The notes under the pieces: model-generated | Databases searched by the model: none | Told to the model about the DNA's origin: nothing | The model's input: the letters and a program-made list of their open reading frames with translations, nothing else | In this document: positions 37,754 through 46,819 of the stretch, one piece after another | Layout of the letters: every line of letters begins with the position of its first letter | How positions within the stretch are numbered: the stretch's first letter is position 1 | Position numbers and translations under genes: made by a program | From: Gammaproteobacteria bacterium | Lineage (GTDB): Bacteria > Pseudomonadota > Gammaproteobacteria > Arenicellales > Poriferihabitantaceae | Reading direction: 5' to 3' | DNA: 64,000 nucleotides | Assembly (NCBI GenBank): GCA_026709505.1 | Contig: JAPOSW010000022.1 | Coordinates: forward strand, 1-64,000

Positions 37754-38102
37754 CCTAGGATCGCCCGACCACCAGCAACGTTCTATGAGGAAAATCTGGT
37801 TTGCAGTCGTTTGCTGATATACGAATTGTGGACACCTATACATTCACGCGGGCCTTGCACAGTCCCATAGGGAGACGGTTCATTCTCTAATTGGTCGTAT
37901 AGCCATGCTGGAACTGAAGCCTGAGGTATTGGAAAGGGCATTGTATGCTTTCCCCGGATCTGAACCACTGAGAACGCTGGATGCACTGCATTTGGCATCA
38001 TGTGCATGTTTGATCGAGCATGGACAGTCAGACTCGCTAGATGCTATCAGAGGATGAGCAGTGCCGCCCAATCCATGGCAATGCCACTCTTCCAACTGGA
38101 CA
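37754..38102 (+). pseudogene. Decayed VapC-like PIN toxin
   Basis: Three frames together rebuild a PIN-domain protein. First RPPATFYEENLVCSRLLIYE (37769 on), then after a frameshift near 37855 LIGRIAMLELKPEVLERALY and PLRTLDALHLASCACLIEHG, and after another near 38045 MSSAAQSMAMPLFQLD. The LRTLDALHLA and RLLIYELW blocks are typical of VapC proteins. It cannot be translated as one protein now. Confidence 0.7.
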
Positions 38103-38346
38103 ATCGTAACATTGCTTCAACTGTTTTGATTCCAGCGTACCTGTAAAATGACTGATTGCGAACGCATCACTACAGTCGGCCCCCAACTGATCATGAAACG
38201 GGCAAGGGCTGTCATTTATCGGATGGATAGGAGTGAAACGGAATGCCGACTGTTGCGACTCACGAATAAGGTCTGGATGTGTATAATCCCATCCAATACC
38301 ATTCAGGCATGTACTTCAATGCCGACCTTCACTTGAGGATATTTCA
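38103..38346. other. Short spacer before the cupin gene
   Basis: About 240 bases without a recognised gene. TTGAGGA at 38334-38340 lies 6 bases before the TTG start of the cupin gene and is its likely ribosome site. Confidence 0.4.
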
Positions 38347-38709
38347 TTGCCTGTATCTCCCGAAAAAACGCCGGTCCGCATGATGCGTTTTGCCGACCTT
38401 GAGTTTGCTCCCAGATTCGAACACGGGGATACGTCACAAGTTGCCGAACTCTGCGGGACGGATGACGCCACTCAATTGGGGGTCGGCTGGGCGAGACTCT
38501 CAAAAGCCCGGATCTCCTGGACAATTCGCTATGATGAGGTAGTGGCTGTCTATCAAGGGCAACTCAAGTTGCACACGGAAGGCAAAACTCATCAGCTCAG
38601 TGAGCTGGACAGTATCCGGCTACCCGGCGGAACTCAGCTGGTGCATGAGGCAGAACATGCCTTGATTCAATATGCGATCCATCCCGCGAACTGGGCTTCG
38701 GGCTCGTGA
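38347..38709 (+). CDS. EutQ-like cupin protein
   Basis: A 120-residue single-domain cupin. The fold's core appears as GWARLSKARISWTIRYDEVVAVYQG and DSIRLPGGTQLVHEAEHAL, resembling EutQ/ethanolamine-utilisation-type cupins. Metal ligands are not obvious. The start is TTG with a TTGAGGA ribosome site. Four bases separate its stop from the FAD-oxidase start, so the two work together, perhaps in amine or amino-alcohol catabolism. Confidence 0.75.
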   Translation: MPVSPEKTPVRMMRFADLEFAPRFEHGDTSQVAELCGTDDATQLGVGWARLSKARISWTIRYDEVVAVYQGQLKLHTEGKTHQLSELDSIRLPGGTQLVHEAEHALIQYAIHPANWASGS

Positions 38710-38713
38710 TGCG

Positions 38714-40033
38714 ATGAAATCGGTCTCGCATCTTCCCGTCAATGACTCCACCAATGGCTGGAGTCGAATCCTCCCACACCGATCTCCGAAGCCGCCCCTG
38801 AAATCGGATATACGTGTCCATACTGTTGTAGTGGGTGCAGGATATTCCGGTCTGGCCGCGACCCGGCGCATGGCCGAGAACCGGCCGAACGAAAAAATCG
38901 TCCTGCTGGAAGCGCATGAAGTTGGAGAGAATGCATCGGGCAGAAATTCCGGATTTGCCATTGATCTACCGCATGTAATCTCAAGCAACATGAACGAGCT
39001 GGAAGGCGCCCACCGTCATATGAAGCTGTCGAGAACCGCTATCGCCTATCACGAGGAACAGATTGACAAACACAACATTCAGTGTGACTGGAAGCAGAGC
39101 GGCAAATACCAGACGGCCGTCACCGATTACGGGATCAGGAAATACCTCGAGCCATTCATGCGGGAACTTGAACAGCTGCAGGAGCCATACACCTATGTTG
39201 ATGGACCGGAACTCTCGAACACCTTGGGTACCCGTCATTTCAGCGGAGCGGTGTATACCCCCGGCTGCCGCTTGCTGAACCCTGCAGCTCTGGTCAGGGG
39301 ACTTGCCGATACATTGCCCGAAAATGCCGTCTTGTATGAACATACTCCGGTAATCGGGATAGACTGTTCGAATTCCATTCATCTGAAAACTCCGTCCGGC
39401 AGTGTGCATGCCGACCGGTTGATCATAGGCGTGAATGCGTTCGCCCGGTATTTTGGCTTCTACACAAGACACATACTGCCATTTGCCGCCAACGCTTCAC
39501 TCTCGCGAAAGCTGACAGCTGATGAACAGGCCTCCCTCGGCTGCAAAGAGCCCTGGGGCGTCACCCCGGCCAATGCATTTGCATCAATTACCATGCGCTA
39601 TACCGAAGACCACCGCATTCTGATTCGGCAAAATATTTATTTCAACCGCCGGATGCGTGAATCACAGGACTATCAGGATCGGATCGCCAGACTGCACAAG
39701 CGCCTGTTTGATGAACGATTTCCGATGTTGCCCGAGGTCAGTATGGAATACACCTGGACAGGTTATCTCGCACTCTCGCAAAACGGTGCACCGGGCTTCG
39801 GCCAGATTGCAGAAAATATCTATTCCTGCGTCTGCCAGAATGCGATCGGCGTGACCAAAGGCACAATTAGCGGCATGCTGGCCGCAGACATGGCATGCGG
39901 TGAGGATCATGAACTGATTGGCTACATGCAGAAACTCGGCAAACCGAACCCATTACCGCCAACTCCCTTTCTGGACATTGGTGTGCGTGCCAAACTACTA
40001 TGGGAAATGTGGAACGCCCGCAAGGAAGTCTGA
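38714..40033 (+). CDS. FAD-dependent amine/D-amino-acid oxidase family (DAO)
   Basis: A 439-residue flavoprotein. VHTVVVGAGYSGLAATRRMA near residue 35 binds FAD, and EHTPVIGIDC plus ENIYSCVCQNAIGVTKGT fits the DAO family, close to PuuB-type gamma-glutamylputrescine oxidases and other amine oxidases. I use the ATG at 38714; the longer frame to 38672 would overlap the cupin gene. The substrate is not determined by the sequence. Confidence 0.85.
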   Translation: MKSVSHLPVNDSTNGWSRILPHRSPKPPLKSDIRVHTVVVGAGYSGLAATRRMAENRPNEKIVLLEAHEVGENASGRNSGFAIDLPHVISSNMNELEGAHRHMKLSRTAIAYHEEQIDKHNIQCDWKQSGKYQTAVTDYGIRKYLEPFMRELEQLQEPYTYVDGPELSNTLGTRHFSGAVYTPGCRLLNPAALVRGLADTLPENAVLYEHTPVIGIDCSNSIHLKTPSGSVHADRLIIGVNAFARYFGFYTRHILPFAANASLSRKLTADEQASLGCKEPWGVTPANAFASITMRYTEDHRILIRQNIYFNRRMRESQDYQDRIARLHKRLFDERFPMLPEVSMEYTWTGYLALSQNGAPGFGQIAENIYSCVCQNAIGVTKGTISGMLAADMACGEDHELIGYMQKLGKPNPLPPTPFLDIGVRAKLLWEMWNARKEV

Positions 40034-40348
40034 CACATCAAAATTTTGTCGGTGACGAATACAGGTAGGCTGGCATCCATGATTGTCGAATTGCCTGATC
40101 CACAATTCATGACTGAAACGGTATTTGGTTCGAACGGTAACGGAATGCACATGGCTTTCCGTACAGATTTCGAGACACTGAATGGAATGGTCCGAACAGG
40201 TTGAACAATCCTGGCTCTACTGTAACAAACGTTTCATTGGCTGGCTCATTCGCTCATAAAAGCCAACACGCAAGGGACTCGTACTGTTCGGCAAGAGCTG
40301 GAAATAAAGGGCGACCGAAGCTGCCCCTTTGCATCTCATCTCATCTGA
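40034..40348. other. Short spacer with a 41-codon open frame
   Basis: About 315 bases between convergent genes. An open frame at 40079-40204 (+, MIVELPDPQFMTETVFGSNG) resembles no family I can name and is probably a relic. No clear terminator is seen. Confidence 0.35.
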
Positions 40349-41143
40349 TCAGGTGCCCGGCCCCTGATAGGGCGATTGCAGGCAGTATCTTGAATAATCC
40401 GTGCTTGAGCGCAGGGAGCGGTTGCCGTTGATCGTGACATAGTAGTCAGCGAGGCTGTGGGTCCAGTCCTGGCCGTCTGCCTGCTTGACCGATCCCGGAT
40501 ACAGTCTGGCTGCCACTGCGCGTGTTCTACAAACACAGGTATTGTTCATGTTGCCGCCTATCGGCACGTAGACAGTGCGGTTTCCCGGACTCTCGCAGTG
40601 ATCGTCTTCGCGGATAGTGAAGCTCAAGCTGTTTCGCGCCGGGTTCACCCGGTAGCCCGTCCCGCCGACGATGACGATCTCAACCTCGCTGTCTCCGGTG
40701 TCAAGGTGGTCGTTTTTCCAGCAGATCGGGTCCATAGACTGCGGACTAAGCTTAGAGTCGCTGCCGGCCGGTATGGTCACGGTCGCGAGGGACCGGATCG
40801 TGCGTGTGTCCGTTTCGTCTATATAGACCGGCACTCCGTAATCCCGAAACCGGTCGTGGCCGGATCGCGTCAGGGCGAGGACACGCACCGTCAGGTCGGT
40901 TGGCGGAGCTATGCTTCCCTCGCTGATTCCGATGCCGATGCTGATATTTTGGCCAGCTTGTGTACAGAACATGTCCGTACCGTCCCCTGCCTCGGGACAC
41001 CCGTCTGAGCAGCGGTTAAAAGCTCCACCCAGCATTTCGACCGTTGGAACCTGCGCCCCTGCCGGAACGGCGATCACTGCAAGCAGCAGCAGGGCAGCTA
41101 GTTTAGCGAGGGGGGGGGGGGTGAACTTCATTAATTGTTTCAT
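40349..41143 (-). CDS. Secreted protein with Calx-beta-like repeat and poly-C tract
   Basis: A 264-residue predicted exported protein. A lipophilic signal segment (LAKLAALLLLAVIAVPAGAQ) ends with a likely cleavage after AGA. A region reading RSLATVTIPAGSDSK and then RNSLSFTIREDDHC resembles Calx-beta or similar extracellular Ig-like repeats. Several cysteines suggest disulfides. A run of 12 G on the plus strand (41110-41121), read as Pro codons just after MKQLMKFT, lies between the start and the signal segment; gain or loss of one base would shut off the gene. Codon use and context suggest recent acquisition. Confidence 0.65.
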   Translation of the reverse strand: MKQLMKFTPPPLAKLAALLLLAVIAVPAGAQVPTVEMLGGAFNRCSDGCPEAGDGTDMFCTQAGQNISIGIGISEGSIAPPTDLTVRVLALTRSGHDRFRDYGVPVYIDETDTRTIRSLATVTIPAGSDSKLSPQSMDPICWKNDHLDTGDSEVEIVIVGGTGYRVNPARNSLSFTIREDDHCESPGNRTVYVPIGGNMNNTCVCRTRAVAARLYPGSVKQADGQDWTHSLADYYVTINGNRSLRSSTDYSRYCLQSPYQGPGT

Positions 41144-41739
41144 GATCTGCTCCTTTCAGAATGCCCGGCGGGGGAAGGGAGAAAGCCGCTAGGCGATTGA
41201 TAACTTAAGCTAGGCGGATTGTATCATGTTTTCCTAGTGGGTAAAGCACCATTGCCATCACACAACCCGCTAGAATGCTTTTTCTTGCCGTGATTTATAC
41301 GACTGCAGGTAGCTATGGTGAGACCCGCACTCTTCTTCGACGCTGCTTCATGACAGGCGGAACCTATACCATGAATGTAAATCCTGTTGCTGGCCAGACG
41401 AGCAGTGACTTCTCCATCAGCCCCAAACCTTTCTGGATGTTGCGCTATACTATATCTTGAATGCACACAACCTTTAGATTTGAATCAGGTTTCAACATGG
41501 TGATATCTGAACCTACAGAACGAGTTTTTCGATTGCGACATCCAGCTGACGGTAGACTTTTGCATTGGCTCCGGTGTGTTGCCTGTCCAGCATCTGCGAT
41601 AGGCCTCTGACCATGATTCGTTGGTGCACCCTGGCAACAAGACAGAAGGCACGCGACCCGAAGTGTGCCAGTTCAAATGACTGGTCGGTTTCAGTTTTTG
41701 CCTCGCTAGAGCTTCTTCAGCGTTCTTGTCAGTACTGAA
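41144..41739. other. Spacer with degenerate repeat (copy A)
   Basis: About 600 bases upstream of the AAA+ gene. The part at 41526-41715 is similar to 61990-62192 (both with a CATCTGCGA block and then a GCCTCGCTAGA or ACCTCGCTAGA block). Read on the minus strand, one frame gives LSQMLDRQHTGANAKVYR and the other copy LSQMPNRQYAGGDCKG, so both derive from one protein-coding family broken by frameshifts. The family is unknown. Confidence 0.5.
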
Positions 41740-42912
41740 ATGAATGGCATGCTTGACGGACAAAGGAATGAGTTGCTAACGCTTTTTTCCCCCGGTGATG
41801 GCGGTGAAATTCCACCATATCTGGCCGGACGCGAAAAAGAGAAGCAATTTTTCCAACTGGCGATCTATACTCTGATGGAAAGGCATCAGGGACACCAGAA
41901 CATGATTGTTTATGGTCCACGGGGTAATGGCAAGACCTCCCTGCTTGAAATGCTTTCGGAATACACTAGGAGTGAATACGGGAATAATATTGAAGTATTG
42001 TGGGCCACCCCCTCGGAAATAAGAACACCTGAGAAACTGGAACACTGGATCAAGTCCGAAGGAAGACCAGCAACACCGGTAGTACAGGATATACAGGGCA
42101 AGGCAGGAGCTTGGATCCTGGAGGGGTCTGCAAACCTGAAAATCCAGCGTCCCGATGGCATAAAGGCCGCAATCAGGGAACGCTGTACTGCCAATCCTGT
42201 AGTTCTGATCGTAGACGAAGCGCATAGATTAGAAAAACAGACAGCAGAAGACCTGCTAAATGCCAGCCAGACAGTGCGGCGTGAGAAGTTCCCGTTTTTT
42301 CTGGTATTGGCTGGTACGCCAGACCTGATTGGCACTCTTGATCAGGCAGAGTCATCTTTCTGGGACCGTGGTCAAGTATTTCCGTTGGGTCGATTATCGT
42401 TACAGGAATCTGTTGAGGCCTTGATCAAGCCACTTGACCCTTTCGGTATCCAGATTGCCAAGGGATTAGCCGAGGAAGTAGCTGCCAAGGCACACTGCTA
42501 TCCGTTCTTCATCCAGTTCTGGGGCAAATGCCTGATGGAGCAACTGGTGGATAGCGGGCAAATGAGCATTGACCGAGATGTAGTCATGAATGCAGAACCA
42601 CAGGTCATCGCACGCAGAAATCAGATGTACGCTAAACGGTTCTCTGAGCTCAATGACCGAAAATTACTGAACATTGCAGGAGAAGTGGCCCGGGCCTTTG
42701 TTTCCAACGATAATAAACCAATACCCGTTCTCAAGATTTTTGGCCTGGTTGGCGAAATGGAAAGCATAAAGACACTGGAGTCGCTTGGCTATATCTGGCA
42801 GGCGCCACCGGATAAGGGTGATACGCTCAGCTATGAGCCGGGAATTCCAAGCCTGATGGGATATATTGACAAACAAACATTGGGACTGTCTGTACCAGAA
42901 TTGACATCATAA
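41740..42912 (+). CDS. AAA+ ATPase, family copy 3
   Basis: A 390-residue ATPase close to the one at 35914-37131. PPYLAGREKEKQFF is the N-terminal box, YGPRGNGKTSLLEML is Walker A, VLIVDEAHRLE is Walker B, and FFLVLAGTPDLIGTL is the sensor strand, then VFPLGRLSLQESVEAL and a C-terminal YEPGIPSLMGYI. Architecture is the same through the whole length. No partner gene is clearly linked; the DMGDH-like gene 200 bases downstream looks separately controlled. Unknown function. Confidence 0.78.
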   Translation: MNGMLDGQRNELLTLFSPGDGGEIPPYLAGREKEKQFFQLAIYTLMERHQGHQNMIVYGPRGNGKTSLLEMLSEYTRSEYGNNIEVLWATPSEIRTPEKLEHWIKSEGRPATPVVQDIQGKAGAWILEGSANLKIQRPDGIKAAIRERCTANPVVLIVDEAHRLEKQTAEDLLNASQTVRREKFPFFLVLAGTPDLIGTLDQAESSFWDRGQVFPLGRLSLQESVEALIKPLDPFGIQIAKGLAEEVAAKAHCYPFFIQFWGKCLMEQLVDSGQMSIDRDVVMNAEPQVIARRNQMYAKRFSELNDRKLLNIAGEVARAFVSNDNKPIPVLKIFGLVGEMESIKTLESLGYIWQAPPDKGDTLSYEPGIPSLMGYIDKQTLGLSVPELTS

Positions 42913-43013
42913 ATCGATACTGTGCCGGATTTTCGGATAATCTAGGCATGCCGCAAACCCGCTGAAATTCGCATGTCTATATCCGACAGAGACTCAAATT
43001 TCGATCAGTGGCA

Positions 43014-43040
43014 TTGAAGAAGACGAATTTCTACTATACT
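43014..43040 (+). promoter_or_regulatory. Possible promoter of the DMGDH-like gene
   Basis: TTGAAG (43014-43019) and TATACT (43035-43040) are separated by 15 bases, slightly short for a sigma-70 promoter. It lies about 75 bases upstream of the ATG. Read from sequence only. Confidence 0.35.
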
Positions 43041-43113
43041 TGCCCAACCCGGATCTGCCTGTTGTTGCCACAGCTCAGACTCGGGCGGCACACAAACCTC
43101 ATGGAAATCACTT

Positions 43114-45678
43114 ATGGCGGAATTACCTTCTGAAGCAGATGTCGTCATCATTGGGCAGGGCGGGATCGTCGGGGCCTCGGTTGCACACCACCTGATCGAA
43201 AAAGGATGGAAAAATATCGTTGGCATCGACAAGACCTCGATCCCTACCGATATTGGCTCCACCTCGCATGCCTCGGACTTTTGCTACATGACCTCGCATG
43301 ACCTGACCAGTTGCTGGACCACTCTGTACAGCGTCGACTTCTACGAAAAACTGGGGCACTATGCACGGGTCGGAGGACTTGAAGTCGCCCGGCACGATGA
43401 CCCCGAACGCATGGAGGAACTGAAAAGAAAGGTCGGGTCGGGGAAATGTTTTGGCACGCGTGTCGAAATGGTTGACGCAAAAACTGCCAAGCAGAAATTT
43501 CCGCTGCTTGAAGAGGACATGATTCAAGGTGCCATGTGGGATCCGGATGCCGGACTCGTGGTTCCGCGCTCACAGGCAGTGGTCGGCGAACTCGTTGAAC
43601 AGGCCGTGGCAACGGGCAAGCTCAAGGCCTTTGCCAATAATCCAGCCACCGGTCTCGAAATCAAAAACGCCGGGATTCAGGGCGTGCATACCCCCAAGGG
43701 GTTTATCCGCACCGATCATGTGGTGGTATGCGCCGGTCTGTGGGGCCGAGTTGTCGCCAAGATGGCAGGGGAAGACTTGCCAATCATGCCGGTCGACCAT
43801 CCGTTGTGTTTTTTCGGGCCTTATCGAGAGTTTGAAGGTACCGGCAAGGACATCGGCTATCCGTTGCTACGCGATCAGGGCAATTCTGCCTATCTCAGAG
43901 ATACCGGGGATCCAACTACCCCCGAGGGGGGGCAGATAGAATGGGGATACTATGAAGAGAAGGAACCCCGCCTTGTGCATCCGGAAGACCTGCTTGAGAA
44001 GGAAGAAGCCCGACTCTCTCCCTCACAGCGAGACCTGGAACCGGAACAGGTAATTGAACCACTGGAACGAGCTATGGAGCTAACCCCGATTCTTGGTGAA
44101 CTCGGTTTTGACAGCAAACGCTCATTCAATGGGCTGCTGCAGGTCACCGCCGATGGCGGACCTGCAGTCGGTGAATCACCGCAAACCCGAGGGCTGTGGT
44201 ATGCCGAAGCGGTGTGGGTCAAGGATGGGCCAGGAATCGGCAAGATTATTGCTGACCTCATGACCGATGGGATGACCGACATTGATACCCACAGTATTGA
44301 CGTTGCCCGTTTCTATCCAGTCCAGAAAACCCTGCCGTACATTCACGGCCGCTGTTATGAATCAGCCTTCAAAATCTACAATCCGGCTGTGCACGACCGG
44401 GAGCCCTACACCAGGGGCCGGCAACTCCGCCGCAGTCCCTTCTGGGCAAGAGAGCAGGAACTCGGCGGGTATTTCATGGAGCTCGCGGGCTGGGAGCGTG
44501 CGCATGGCTATGCCGCAAACGAACACTTGCTCGACAAGTATGGGGACCGGGTGCCGGTGCGCGAGAACGAATGGGATAACCGACACTTCTGGCGAGTGTC
44601 AAACGCCGAGCATCTTGCGATGTCCGATCATGCTGGCATGATCAATCTTTCGCATTTTGCAGTTTACGACATTGTCGGCAAACATGCCGAACGGCTGATG
44701 GAGTATCTGTGTGTGGCCAAAGTAGGTGGAACAACTCCGGTAGGCAAGGGCATCTATACGCATTTTCTTGACAGGCGAGGAGGCATTCGTGCCGACCTGA
44801 CCGTGCTTCGTCTCGGTGAGGACCGCTACCGGGTAATTGACGGAGCCGATGCTGGAAATCGCGATTTTATCTGGATGAAGCGCATGGCCGAAAATCTTGA
44901 TCTGGCAGTCAGTATCGAGGGTCGCAGCGATCATCTGGCCTGTCTGGGACTTTGGGGGCCCGAAGCACGAAACATCCTGAAATCGGTTGCCGACTATCCT
45001 GATGAGCTGGAACACGAGAACTTCGCCTTTGCGACGAGCAAGCACATTACCCTGCAGGGCATACCGGTGCATGCGTTTCGAATTTCCTATGTAGGCGAGC
45101 AAGGCTGGGAACTGCATGTCCCGTTCAGCTATGGCCTGTCCTTGTGGGACCTCATTTACGATAGAGGTGCGGTCCCGGTCGGCATTGAGACATACGCCAA
45201 CAGTCGTCGTCTCGAGAAAAGCTTCCGACTGCAGAACGCTGACTTGCTGACCGAATACAACCTGTTTGAGGCAGGACTTGCCCGTCCCCGTATCAAGGAT
45301 GCTGAATTCGTTGGCAAAGGTGCCTATACGGAACAAAGCCAGCGCTCGCAGCAGAGCGCCTATCTCTCGACTTTGATCATCACCGACAATATTGATGCCA
45401 ATGGCGTTGTTCGCTATCCGGTTGGAACCTGTCCGATTCTGAATCCGGATACGCGTGAGGTCCCGGTGGACAGCCTAGGACGTCGTTCCTATACGACCAG
45501 TATTGCTTATGGTCCGTCGGTCGGCAAAAATATTGCAATGGGTTATCTGCCTGCCGATTATGCCGAAGAAGGTCGCGAACTTCTGATTGAATACTTTGGC
45601 GAAGTTTATCCAGCCCAGGTTGCGGCAGTCGGCTGCAAGGGACTTTACGACCCGGATAATCTGCTCCCCAGAAACTGA
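43114..45678 (+). CDS. Dimethylglycine/sarcosine dehydrogenase-like FAD-GcvT fusion
   Basis: An 854-residue protein with two parts. The N-terminal DAO domain holds VVIIGQGGIVGASVAHHL (FAD-binding), and the C-terminal half is a GcvT/aminomethyltransferase-like folate domain with ISYVGEQGWELHVPF near residue 650. This is the layout of dimethylglycine and sarcosine dehydrogenases that pass a one-carbon unit to tetrahydrofolate. The FAD motif reads GQGGIVG rather than GxGxxG strictly. Together with MttB-family genes it fits use of betaine-type methylated amines. Confidence 0.88.
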   Translation: MAELPSEADVVIIGQGGIVGASVAHHLIEKGWKNIVGIDKTSIPTDIGSTSHASDFCYMTSHDLTSCWTTLYSVDFYEKLGHYARVGGLEVARHDDPERMEELKRKVGSGKCFGTRVEMVDAKTAKQKFPLLEEDMIQGAMWDPDAGLVVPRSQAVVGELVEQAVATGKLKAFANNPATGLEIKNAGIQGVHTPKGFIRTDHVVVCAGLWGRVVAKMAGEDLPIMPVDHPLCFFGPYREFEGTGKDIGYPLLRDQGNSAYLRDTGDPTTPEGGQIEWGYYEEKEPRLVHPEDLLEKEEARLSPSQRDLEPEQVIEPLERAMELTPILGELGFDSKRSFNGLLQVTADGGPAVGESPQTRGLWYAEAVWVKDGPGIGKIIADLMTDGMTDIDTHSIDVARFYPVQKTLPYIHGRCYESAFKIYNPAVHDREPYTRGRQLRRSPFWAREQELGGYFMELAGWERAHGYAANEHLLDKYGDRVPVRENEWDNRHFWRVSNAEHLAMSDHAGMINLSHFAVYDIVGKHAERLMEYLCVAKVGGTTPVGKGIYTHFLDRRGGIRADLTVLRLGEDRYRVIDGADAGNRDFIWMKRMAENLDLAVSIEGRSDHLACLGLWGPEARNILKSVADYPDELEHENFAFATSKHITLQGIPVHAFRISYVGEQGWELHVPFSYGLSLWDLIYDRGAVPVGIETYANSRRLEKSFRLQNADLLTEYNLFEAGLARPRIKDAEFVGKGAYTEQSQRSQQSAYLSTLIITDNIDANGVVRYPVGTCPILNPDTREVPVDSLGRRSYTTSIAYGPSVGKNIAMGYLPADYAEEGRELLIEYFGEVYPAQVAAVGCKGLYDPDNLLPRN

Positions 45679-45727
45679 CCGAACGCCATCTGGAATCCAG
45701 CTCGAAAGTTGCTGTCCTGGTGCGCTC

Positions 45728-46819
45728 TCATGGTTTGCGGGAATTGGCTCGTGTTCGGTTGTAGACGCTCGGAAAAATGACCAGGTGCTGTAAATCCAGA
45801 TTAATGCTGATCACCTCGCCCGGCTTGAAAGTGTAATGGCTCGGCACATGGCAGACCAGCCGAAATCCGTTCTTGATCACCAGAGTGTACAAGTGATCCG
45901 CACCGCGAAAAGCACGGGACTCGACATGGGCCTTTATTTCTCCCTGGGGATCATAATGCACATCATCCGGCCTGATGAGCAAATCGACAGGAGTATTTTC
46001 AGGATAGGAGGTTGACAAATGGCCGGTGATCACACCGAGCCCGGTCTCGAGTCGATGCTCATCAAGAACCTTTGCCTGAATAAAGACGCCGCGACCCACG
46101 AATTCAGCCACATATCGTTCCCGGGGCCAGTGATAGAGGTTGTATACGGTATCCCACTGCAGAAGTTTCCCCTGACTCATGACCCCCATCAAATCGGAAA
46201 AGGCAAACGCTTCCATTTGATCGTGAGTTACCAGAAGGGCGGTCACTCCGGTCTGGCTCAGGGTCTCACGCAGCTCCCGGGCCAGTTGTTCACGGCGTTC
46301 CATGTCCTGACCACTGAAGGGTTCATCCAGCAACAATACATCCGGTTCCGGTGCGATTGCCCGAATCAGCGCTACCCGCTGCTGCTGACCACCGGATAAC
46401 TCGTGAGGATACATCTCGGCATAAGATTCCAGATTGACCATCTCCAGCAGTTGTGACACCCGTCTGCGGATCGCTTCCGTTTCATAGTACCGAATGCCAA
46501 ATCCCACATTGCCTGCTACCGTGAGGTGTGGAAACAATGCCAGGTCCTGAAACACCATGCCAACATTTCGGCGTTCTGGAGGCAGATGCTCTTTCGGTCC
46601 TGAAACCTCCTGTTTTCGAATCAGAATACGCCCCTGATCGAGTTTCACGAAACCCGCAGCTGCACGAAGCAATGACGTCTTTCCGCACCCGGTCGGACCC
46701 AGCAAACTGCCGACTTCTCCTTTTTCGAGAGACAGGCTGACTTCATCAACGACCCGCTTGCCACCAAGATTGACCGTGACATCGATGATTTCAAGATGGC
46801 TGTTGGACATCGTGTTCAT
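45728..46819 (-). CDS. fbpC: Fe3+ ABC transporter, ATP-binding protein (FbpC-like)
   Basis: A 363-residue ABC ATPase. Walker A GPTGCGKTSLLRAA, signature LSGGQQQRVALIRA, Walker B VLLLDEPFSGQD, and a C-terminal TOBE-like domain (DVHYDPQGEIKAHVESR). It overlaps the permease gene by four bases (ATGA). Members of this branch energise ferric-iron or thiamine transporters; the FbpA-like gene upstream supports iron. Confidence 0.88.
   Translation of the reverse strand: MNTMSNSHLEIIDVTVNLGGKRVVDEVSLSLEKGEVGSLLGPTGCGKTSLLRAAAGFVKLDQGRILIRKQEVSGPKEHLPPERRNVGMVFQDLALFPHLTVAGNVGFGIRYYETEAIRRRVSQLLEMVNLESYAEMYPHELSGGQQQRVALIRAIAPEPDVLLLDEPFSGQDMERREQLARELRETLSQTGVTALLVTHDQMEAFAFSDLMGVMSQGKLLQWDTVYNLYHWPRERYVAEFVGRGVFIQAKVLDEHRLETGLGVITGHLSTSYPENTPVDLLIRPDDVHYDPQGEIKAHVESRAFRGADHLYTLVIKNGFRLVCHVPSHYTFKPGEVISINLDLQHLVIFPSVYNRTRANSRKP

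Noticed and set aside
38410-38430. Sequence like a tRNA T-loop (AGATTCGAAC)
   Set aside because: It lies inside the cupin gene and no cloverleaf can be formed; no tRNA genes were found in the window.
40079-40204. 41-codon ORF with MTETVFGSNGNG
   Set aside because: A vague likeness to the C-terminal loop of beta-lactamase-like proteins could not be supported.
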